Positions 56,047 through 64,000 of a stretch of 64,000 nucleotides of DNA are shown here, one piece after another. A program made the translations under genes and the position numbers. This DNA comes from Toxonevra muliebris (Eukaryota > Arthropoda > Insecta > Diptera > Pallopteridae). Positions within the stretch are counted from its first letter, which is position 1. Each line of letters begins with the position of its first letter. The notes under the pieces were generated by a model that saw only the letters and a program-made list of their open reading frames with translations, searched no databases and was not told the origin of the DNA. The stretch is from the NCBI GenBank assembly GCA_963691655.1, contig OY829328.1, forward strand, positions 71,428,400 to 71,492,399, in the 5' to 3' direction.

Positions 56047-56056
56047 AATACAATAC

Positions 56057-56069
56057 AATGATGTACCCA
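56057..56069. repeat. 13 bp target-site duplication of the LINE insertion (right)
   Basis: aatgatgtaccca, the exact partner of 47985-47997. Confidence 0.9.
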
Positions 56070-56875
56070 ACCTCAAAAAAATGACCAAAAATGGCAAAAA
56101 AAAAATTCAGAGGCTCATCTTTTTAAAATGATTATCAGTGAGAATTCGGGCCATTATCAATGATGAGAACCCGTATGAGGTTGGCATATATTCCCTGAAT
56201 TCGTGCAGTCACAGCATTGAAAGGGATCGTCCGAGTTGGAGTGCTCTGAGCAATAATGGGTTGAAGAATTAATTACATTTTAAGATTGTCTTCTAAAACT
56301 TTGGAGCTGAGAAACTTCGCATCACGTCACGTTTTAGAAAAAATAAGGTTGAAACTCTAAAAATAGCGTTTTTGGCCATTTTTGAATAATTGTAGAGCTG
56401 AATCCTGAAGTGCTACAAACTTCGAAATATAAAAAATTAAAGGCGCAATCATGCCCTTTAAAAGGAGCCCTAAGCCAAATAGTTCGCATGCGCCCTTAAA
56501 GCAAGGGAGCTTGTTTGTGAGGGTTGCAGGAAAAAAATGTACAAAGAATGGATTTTATCTTACTTACACCCACGGAAAGACATAATGAAAAGTACAGTAG
56601 TCCGAAGTGTTTTAAGATCCGCTGGTTATAAATCTGTAGTGAGATTTTAAAAATTCAAAATTGCGGATCAAATATGACGAACGAACTTAGGGTGAAAGAG
56701 CCATCTTGCTTTTCATTGCCTTTCAAATAAATCAATTTTATGTCATCGCAGCAGTTGTTTCGGAATTTCAAAATTAAACATATTTTTTACCTATAATGAT
56801 GAGGCGGATGAACTGAATCGAATGACATAATTTTTTTTTTTAATTACTCAAGCCGTTCGCTCGCAAATAGGGTTG
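56070..56875. other. Spacer, nothing recognised
   Basis: Slightly less AT-rich than average but without a frame or domain I can support. Confidence 0.5.
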
Positions 56876-56879
56876 ACCA

Positions 56880-57055
56880 TTTATTTTTGTCCAAAGAAAT
56901 AAAAGTCATAAAATAACTGGTTCGATTTGGCCAACGAAATTATAGTCATAAAATAACAGTTTTTTTTGCCCAACAAAATAAAAGTCAAATATAACTATTA
57001 TTTTTTGCCAAAAATCATAAAAGTCAAAAATTTACCGTTTTATTTTGCCTATAAC
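56880..57055. repeat. ~44 bp tandem repeat, about 4 units
   Basis: Units near tttgcccaacaaaataaaag followed by tcataaaataac. The aaaagtcat/aaa core recurs four times with about 40-45 bp spacing. Non-coding. Confidence 0.8.
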
Positions 57056-58833
57056 GATTAAGCATTGTATTAATTTTCTGTTTGAAAAATTCAAAAGAAA
57101 TCATTTTCAATAGCCTACCTATTTATAAAAATTTAATGTGGATTATGTGAAATGATAACGTTTTTAAATAAATATTGTATAAATATATAACATTTGCATA
57201 CGTTTAAGTATTGCGATTTCGTTGTAAAAAATTATAATAAACAAAAGAAATAATATTATTATAATAATTTATTTACTCATTTTCTGACTTCATTGTGACA
57301 AGCACACGGGCGCACACATTTGCAAATCATCTTAAAATTTTATAAAAGTCACGCAGCATGTCTAGAATATACACATCAATAGGTTCATGCACACACACAT
57401 CCATGCATACATACATTCATAAAGTTATGCATACATACATACACAAATATTTTTGTTAGGTATATTTATTTGTATATCATTGCAAAATGTCATTTTTGGA
57501 TGTTTACATTCAAAAAAAAAAAAAAAAAGTAAATACATAAATAAAAAATAATAAAAAAAATATAAAAATACCTATTCTTATTGTAAATCTATTATTTTCA
57601 TAAAAAAAAGTAAATAAAACATATAAAAAATTATAAAAAAGAAATATATACATAGATGCAAGTTATACAACGAATGAAAGCGCCACATGCGGCATGTCAG
57701 CATTCAATTTAACAAAATAAAATTACATTTCCGTATCCTGTGCAAAAAAATAAATACATATATATACCTAAAATAATATGTAAAATAAAATAAAATAAAA
57801 AAAAAAAAATATTCACATCCATTCGAGCGCATATTTACACGTAGAAAATTGCGTTAAGTATTCATGAGTTTATAAGAGAGAGCATAGCTTGTAAATAAAT
57901 ATTATTCAAGAACAATATCCCCCAACACTTCCCTTTAGATGTCAGAGGAAATTTAGACTGAGGGCATCATTTGTGAAATTTTTGGCATGATATGGCGTCA
58001 GCAGCGGCAGCGGTGGTTTTGGTAGTCAGTGGCAGCATCAAATAGACACACACTTACCACATGGCCTCAATTTTCGAAGCAACTTTGCAGCTTCTTTCGT
58101 CTTTCTACATTTTATTGTGTCAAGGAAGCGTGAAGGTATCGGTTTATTTTATTTTATTTTCTTTTTTTTTTATTTTATTTTCTTTTTCTTCTATTTCTTT
58201 TATTTAGTTTCAGTATTAAGGATACGCATAAAAACAGCAGTAGATTTTTCATACGGACACATAAAGTTGTTAAAGTTCATTTCAGAATTTCGTGCTTGGA
58301 ATATAAAATACTCTGATGGAGAAATACTCAACAGTTACGAAATTCTATATTTGCATTTTTTAATTTAAATTCATATATAATTGAAAGAGTTTTGTAAAGG
58401 ATTAAAGCAGGAGTTATTTACTTTTTGATAAATGTGGGCAATTGAAAAAACGTTTAATGAAATATTTATGTACCATGAAATATGCATTTTAAAATGAATT
58501 TAAAGAGAGAAGAGAGATGATTGATAAATTTTGGTATAAGGTGTCGAAATTTGAGATTATAATTTAAAGGGAGAAGGTTTGATGTTATTAAAGGTATTGA
58601 AATTTGATATAAGAAAGTCATATATCAACAAAGCTTGCTACGTGTACAGACATCTATTCTTTTGGTAAAATTTTTAAAAATGTTTCTCCCCAAACGTGTT
58701 AGGGATGATGTGACTATGGAATGTGGACATTATGTTCCCTGATCACTGCAGCCAACTAGTGCTGATTGTGATGTCCTTTAAGTAAACAAGAAGAGGGTTT
58801 AGCTTCTCCATTAAATCATTATTTGTAAGGACT
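57056..58833. other. AT-rich spacer with catacata-type microrepeats
   Basis: (CATA)n and related tracts lie near 57400-57445, with A runs near 57512-57528 and 57797-57810. An agcagcggcagcggtggt patch lies near 57999-58016. No gene supported. Confidence 0.5.
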
Positions 58834-59585
58834 TATTGTATTGTATTGTATTAGAGAGGTTTATGTATTTGTACCGCGATCTATAAGATCTATTGTACGT
58901 CCCTATTCTCTATCTAGTCTGATTTGCCTAGAGTGCCTCATCCAGTCAAGTTTCCCTCAAGAATTTGAGTATTGCGCTTGGATCTATGGATGCTAGTTTT
59001 GTACTTCGGGCACTTCGTACATACACAGATATTTCATTCTTTTGTGGATCAGTGCTCCTCAACTCCAATTTTGCAAAGGTGTTCACTGAGCCCGCAGTGC
59101 CCAGTCAGAATACCAGCTAATATACGCAGTCTGTTTTTGTTGAGACCAATGCAGAATGCGTATCTATTTTTGTTATAGTTACCTAGAAGCGTTTTGGATT
59201 GCCTCAGTCCCGGAAGATTATTAAAGAGGTCTTGCCTTTTGTTCTTCTCTTCCTGCCTGAGTACTTCCCTGATTACGCTATCACCTATTCCACAGAAGGG
59301 TTCAGGCCCCACGAAAGTGGTCGCTGCTCCCTTTCTAGGAAGCTCGTCTGCCTGCTCATTGCCCTCTATTCCTAAGTGTTCAGGGACCCAACAGAGAGCG
59401 ACTTTATTATCCTTGCCCAGTTGATTAAGCTTGCTCAAACAGTCCCACACCAGTTTAGAGGTGACATCAGAGGAGCATAATGCTCGAATTACTGCCTGGC
59501 TATCCCACATGATAGCGATATCTTGCCGTTTGTACTTCCTATCCAGGTTGAATTGTATTTGAATTATTCTTATTTTTGTATGCAT
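58834..59585 (-). mobile_element. Second 5'-truncated LINE copy (same family), minus strand
   Basis: Ends in an (AATAC)n-type tail (plus-strand attgtattgtattgtatt at 58834-58851). The 3' UTR and C-terminal coding sequence closely match the copy at 47998-48347. The 5' boundary near 59585 is approximate and I could not find its target duplication. Confidence 0.85.
59049..59585 (-). pseudogene. LINE ORF2 fragment: RNase H domain, zinc knuckle deleted
   Basis: Minus frame: IAIMWDSQAVIRALCSSDVT (RNase H block with its catalytic Asp), ALCWVPEHLGIEGNEQADEL (second RNase H block with the terminal Asp), then ILAGILTGHCGLSEHLCKIG. Relative to the copy at 48000-48257 a segment of about 65 bp coding for the CCHC knuckle is missing. 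The frame therefore jumps from GVEE straight to the His codon before TGA at 59049. RNase H fused after RT occurs in the I/LOA/ingi/R1-related LINE groups. Exact clade is not determined. Confidence 0.85.
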
Positions 59586-59870
59586 TTATATATCGATTTG
59601 ACTATTTTAACCGAATTTCATCAATTTTTATTGAATACTAACTGGGCTGGTCCGCTGACAAAGTTTGGGGAAAGCGTAATTTTATCGCAAAAAAAACCTT
59701 GAGCTAGTAAAAAAACGTAGTAAAGAAAGTAGTAAAAAAGTAGTTAAAAAAGTAGTAAAAAAGTAGTAAAAAAGTAGTAAAAAAGTACTAAATAGGTTAT
59801 TTTACGAAATTTCAGTATTGGACTGTACATATATGGTTTCAGAGATATGTATACCGTACTACAACTATTG
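59586..59870. other. Spacer with a short agtagtaaaaa microrepeat
   Basis: (agtagtaaaaa)n-like units lie at about 59705-59792, roughly 11 bp. No gene. Confidence 0.6.
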
Positions 59871-59877
59871 AGCTCAT

Positions 59878-60190
59878 ATGGAAGGTGCCACACCCCTCTT
59901 TCCAATCCCACTCAAATCATTTTTGTAATATGGCATTATCAAACAACGTTGTTGTACGAAATTTCAACACTCTATTGTGTATGATTCCAAAGATATACTC
60001 AAATAAGGATATGATTTTTATGAGAGGTGCCACGCCCACTTTTCCAAGCCCACCCAAATTTTTTCTACAGAATACCAATAAAAAATAGTACTTTTGTACC
60101 AAATCTTAGTACCGTACTGCAAACCATCCCTGAGATGAAAATTCAGATTTGTATGGGAGGTACCACGCCTACTTCTCCAATCCCTGTTAT
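59878..60190. repeat. ~135 bp repeat, 2-3 units
   Basis: The block g(g/a)ag(g)tgccacgcccacttttccaa(t/g)cccac recurs near 59882, 60025 and 60157. It is followed each time by similar sequence containing a gtaccaaat(t/c)t or gtacgaaatt segment. Short frames on both strands through it are not credible genes. Confidence 0.75.
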
Positions 60191-60500
60191 GAATGCTAAC
60201 ACGCACTTCTTAACTTCAGGCTTCATAACAAATATATTGTGTAAGTTTCAGCTTGATCGTATGGTTATTTTTATTTATAAAGATTGGGAATTTTTGAGTT
60301 TGGTCAATTACACTGTACAACAGTACAATAGTATCTGAGTTGTTGCCCGGTTTTTATGGGGTACTTTCAGTTGCTGATCACAAATCTTTAAACAAATTTT
60401 TTAGTCTAAAAATTATAATTTTAATGAAAGTTCGATACTATCGATAGTGCCCTTTGATAGTATCGGAAACTATCTAGAGCCGAATCTATCGATAATTTTC
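60191..60500. other. Spacer, nothing recognised
   Basis: An inverted motif pair agttcgatactatcgatag / gatagtatcggaaactatc sits near 60430-60475. No gene. Confidence 0.5.
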
Positions 60501-60504
60501 CACC

Positions 60505-60665
60505 TCTACCAAAGACGTTGCTAGTTGATCAGCGAGAGAAAAGAAAAACGTCTGCTTGCGTTGCTGGGTGATCAGGGAGAGCCAAAAAAAAAAACCTCTG
60601 TCTGTGTTGGCGGTGGAGCCAAGAAGACCAACACGTCCGTATGCATTGCTGGTTGATCCGAAAAT
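60505..60665. repeat. ~50 bp repeat, 3-4 degenerate units
   Basis: Units contain gttgct(a/g)gttgatcagcgagag and cgtct(g)c(t)tgcgttgctgg variants near 60509, 60558, 60604 and 60645. Overlapping 64-76 codon frames are by-products. Confidence 0.65.
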
Positions 60666-60934
60666 GGAAGAAAAAACCACGTTTTTGTTTTACATTCCAT
60701 GTCTCTTTGTAGGTGCGTTCTGTTTAGTTCTCCCCAGAAACATTCAAGCGTCACATTTCTTAGACTATGCATCTTCAATGTTGTAAAAATTCATACGTAA
60801 TAACGTAACAAAATCATATTTAATAAATAAGGAAAAATAAAGATATCTTCAATAATGTTGGCCTATTACTGATGTTGGTTACTATTCAGGGTGAAGGATG
60901 CAAACGAAGGCCATTGATTTGCGTTCTTACAGTT

Positions 60935-62460
60935 TGTAGAGAATTTCATATGTTTTTGTAAATTTTTTGTATATTTTCATCCATTTCTAGAAATTCTTGT
61001 CTATTTTTAAAGAATTTTGTTTATTTTTTAGAGAATTCTGTCCATTATATGTATAGCCATTATGTAGCTTATATAGGATATTGAAAGATTAAGAACTATC
61101 ACTAAGATCACTGATGAGGAATCGTGGCGGATTCCGAAACGGTCGTCTGATTTGCCCGTCTCTGTATACACTATTGTTGTGATTACTACGTATATGGCCA
61201 ATTTTTTGGTCTTTAACGATACAGTCGTACGCATATTTTTGCAAATATGTCGAAAATATCCCATGAAACCAAATTTGTTTTTACATTGACATGAAAATAG
61301 GCCTCAAGGCGCCTCGTTTCAAGGATATAACCGTTTTAAGTGGTCTTTAACGTAACATTTTTTTGGCAGTAAAATGTAACTTAACAAAATTTTGGTTTCA
61401 TGGGATATTTTCGACATATTTGCAAAAATATGCGTACGACTGTAACGTTAAAGCCTGTTATACATTATTCAAAATCCCATGTTTAGTTTTTGGAGAATCT
61501 TATTCATTTTTGTAAAATTTTGCTTATTTTTAATGGATTTTTTAAATGTAACAGAATTTTGTTTATTTTTAGAGAATTTTTGAAGAATCTTCAATTTTTA
61601 TAGAATTTCATCCATTTTTAAGATTTTTAAATTTTATCCATTTCTAGAAAAGCCAAGTTTTGGAGAATTTGCCCATTTTTAAAGAATTTTGCCCATTTTC
61701 TAGTTTTAGCAATATTTTTATAAAATTTTGTGCATTTTGAGTTTCGTTTAATTTTAGAGAACTTTAGAAATTTTTTCGAAATTTTTGTATATTTTTATTC
61801 ATTATTACCTATTTTTAGAGTGACTTGTCCAGTTTTAGAGGATTTTGTCCATGCTTAAAAAATCAGTCTATTTTCAAAAAACTTGGTCAACTTATAAAAA
61901 ATTCTATTAATTTATAAAATTCTATTAATTAATTGAAATTTTTACCTTTTTTAAAGAATTTTTTCTAATTTTAGAAAGATCTGCCCATTTTTGTATTTTA
62001 TCAATTTTTGAAGAATTTTATTCATTTCTATAAAATTTTTAGAAAATTTTATCTAGACTTTTTAAATTTTTATAGAATTTTGTCCATTTTCAAAGAATTT
62101 TGTCCAATTTTGAGATTTACCAGAAATTTTTCGCCTACTTTTAGAAGATTTTGCCAATTAAGTTCAGTCAATTTTATTAATTTCTAGAAACTTGTCGAAT
62201 TTTAGAGAATTTTATTCATTTTTAAAGAATTTTATACATTTCTGAGATTTATCTTTATAGAGTTTTGTTCACTTAGATTTTGGTCAAATTTTATAGAGAA
62301 CTTCATACATTTTTTGTCTGTTTTAAAAGTGATTTGTCCAGTTTTAGAGAATTTTGTCCAATTTTGAGAAAATTTTATATATTTTTAGAAAGTTTCACAT
62401 ATTCTAAGTGGTTTTTTAAATTTTTACAGAATTTTGTACGTTTTCTCAGATTTGAAAATA
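60935..62460. repeat. Degenerate ~25 bp T-rich tandem array
   Basis: Units near ttttagagaattttgtccattttt repeat dozens of times with heavy divergence, interrupted by the inverted-repeat MITE at 61211-61453. A 93-codon frame at 62280-62561 is part of the array. Confidence 0.8.
61211..61453. mobile_element. 243 bp inverted-repeat MITE inside the T-rich array
   Basis: Arms of about 67 bp at 61211-61277 and 61385-61453 start ctttaacgatacagtcgtac and, complemented, ctttaacgttacagtcgtac, and stay nearly identical through tttgcaaatatgtcgaaaat and cccatgaaacca. The ~107 bp centre contains another small inverted pair (taacgtaacatt / aatgtaacttaa). No target duplication seen. Non-coding. Confidence 0.82.
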
Positions 62461-63340
62461 AAAAAAAACACTGGTTTGACTTAACCACATCAATGAATTA
62501 CTTAAAGGACTCCCTCAAAAAGATATTAATAAGTAATCAAACAGTTTGGATTTCGAGATAAATACTAAAAAATCGATCTGGTATACAAAATAACTCATGT
62601 AATAGAAACGGTGAGAAAAAAGAAGCCAATGTGTTTATATAGCTAACCCCTAATGCCACCGAAGCCTTCGATCAGGGTTAATTCATTCATGGTTCCATTC
62701 TTAATTAAAAAATAATTTAAAAAAAAAACAAATTTTAATATACCACATTTTTAAAACGGACTAAAAAGTATAAAAGTTGATATAAACGTGGTAAAATAGT
62801 ATGTGACCTTCTTGAGTAGTATTTATCTAAATTTAAAACAAATAAAGACTTAAATCCCACAAATAACATTTCTTAGCCTGGTTCTTTACTTATTGCTTGC
62901 ATGTGACTTACCACAACCATAAAATGCTTTGATAGGTCACCTCCGCTGACGATAACTACTTTGCTAGTAAGCCTAGTAACAACCCACATTTCAAATCAAC
63001 AGAAAAATACCAAGAAACTGTAAATTGCGTTACAAATTGAAAAAAAGAAAGAAAATAAATGACAAAATATACTAAGCAACATAAAGTCAGGTCGCGTCGA
63101 CTTTGCTACCAATTGCGTTGGAGGAAGCGTAAAAAGAAAAAAAGGGCGTAGCTTGATATTAATTAATAAGTTTTAATAATTAAATTTATAAACTTGAAAA
63201 TTTTAATTGGTTTATTGGATTAGTATTTATTAAAATATTTTTAATATATTACAAGGATATGGTATACAATCAGGTAATAAAATCAGTATGAACGTAAGGG
63301 CGTTAGCTTTTTTTTTTTGCTTTCTTTCAAAGCACTCAGC
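62461..63340. other. AT-rich spacer, nothing recognised
   Basis: No gene or strong repeat. 62,641-62,690 has a weak taacccct...agggttaa pair, too degraded to call. Confidence 0.5.
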
Positions 63341-63343
63341 ACT

Positions 63344-63995
63344 CTACTGATGCATAGAGATCTGAAGGTAGTCATAGTAAGCAGCGAAATCGAAAAACAA
63401 GCTGCACCCCTCAAAAAATGGCTCCAACCAACAAATTAATAAGGAAGCAATAATAATTGGCTGCCGTTTTTTGTTAGCATAACATAAAATTTGATTTTTA
63501 AGATGAAAAATAAAGTCAATTTGGGATCGTTGGAGTTTTGTCTGCAATATTATAAAAAAGTCTTATCCCACGGTAGTTATCGCCAAATATGGGATCACCT
63601 TTCTTGTGGATTAGTTAGACAGGCATGCTGAAGATTCCATCACTGGACTTGCTTTCATTCGACCACATTCTGTATTTGGTTAGCTCTTCGTCTGAAGGTT
63701 TAAACAATACAACAGCAGACAATTGTTTTCCGGAGAACGTTGGTTATTAAGACCTCGTCATTGTGATTGGGAATAGTTTCGGAGGAAGCTCAGGGGCTTC
63801 ATCATCAATAAGCAGCTGCGAGAAATGTTTCCTTCGTAATAACAATCTTTTGTTAGATTTCCGTTTTTGTCTTTGTTTCCTTGTTTGGATCTTTGATCCA
63901 ATTAGTTAGGTGTTTCGTTTTTTCCAAAAATTTTCGGGTCTCATATCTTTCATCAAACTTATCGATATTAGCGCACTAATGTCTTTTTGCTTCTT
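63344..63995 (-). pseudogene. Non-LTR retrotransposon reverse-transcriptase relic
   Basis: Minus-strand reading gives KHFSQLLIDDEAPELPPKLF (linker ahead of RT), then a stop-containing piece LIHKKGDPIFGDNYRGIRLF (the HKKGDP...NYRGI motif that opens the LINE RT domain). SLFFDFAAYYDYL follows, resembling the first catalytic block LF-DF--AYDS. Several stops and frameshifts, with large internal losses between blocks. Upstream sequence may continue past the window edge. It might belong with the 42178-42560 relic, but overlap is too small to tell. Confidence 0.72.
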
Positions 63996-64000
63996 TTTTC

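Noticed and set aside
48343..56051. env-like or second ORF making this an errantivirus-type element
   Set aside because: No frame of useful length follows pol before the 3' LTR; the gag-pol stop is only about 28 bp from it.
62641..62690. Sixth TTAA-type mini-element (taacccct...agggttaa)
   Set aside because: The left side lacks a complete TTAA and the inverted match is only a few bases.
1..64000. CRISPR arrays, operons, ribosome-binding sites, prokaryotic features
   Set aside because: The tandem repeats have no spacer structure, and the transposon content is animal (fly) type. None of these applies.

Overview
This window looks like non-coding DNA of a higher fly (Diptera, probably Schizophora). 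The evidence is an AT-rich background, mariner/Tc1, hAT and TTAA-flanked elements, a BEL/Pao retrotransposon, and A/C-rich CAA/CAG-repeat blocks that resemble dipteran 5' UTRs. Species cannot be named from the sequence alone. I find no complete host protein-coding gene. The only long intact reading frame is the 1716-codon Gag-Pol polyprotein of a BEL/Pao element.

Layout. 0-9 kb: AT-rich spacer, a TTA-flanked MITE, a ~3 kb satellite-like array of diverged ~300-480 bp units, a TTAA-flanked MITE and a tRNA-derived SINE. 9-26 kb: ~275 bp tandem duplications, an internally deleted mariner, MITE pairs, a 20 bp minisatellite, a 556 bp Tc1-type deletion derivative, and an array of ~110-140 bp units split by a 685 bp hAT-type element with an 8 bp target duplication. 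26.8-31 kb: a compositionally distinct island, with a possible minus-strand promoter near 30,693 and a possible 5' UTR exon below it. 31-41.6 kb: SINE, three TTAA-flanked MITEs (one nested in a TTA-flanked element), a Tc1-like pseudogene, a 1286 bp Mos1-type mariner with only two in-frame stops, and a fold-back element. 41.6-47.6 kb: an unrecognised 171-codon ORF, LINE reverse-transcriptase and RNase H relics, and a plus-strand 5' UTR-like island (44.5-45.8 kb). 48-56 kb: the BEL/Pao element, inserted in the tail of a 5'-truncated LINE. 56-64 kb: a second LINE copy, several short-period arrays, an inverted-repeat MITE and a LINE RT relic.

How the parts relate. Most content is layered transposition. 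The order of events can be read directly at three places: BEL in the LINE tail (5 bp duplication inside a 13 bp duplication), a TTAA element inside a TTA element, and hAT inside a tandem array. The two identical LTRs and intact ORF make the BEL element the youngest insertion. The two 5' UTR-like islands are on opposite strands and point away from each other, so the 30.7-44.5 kb stretch may lie between two divergent genes whose coding exons are outside the window. That last point is inference.
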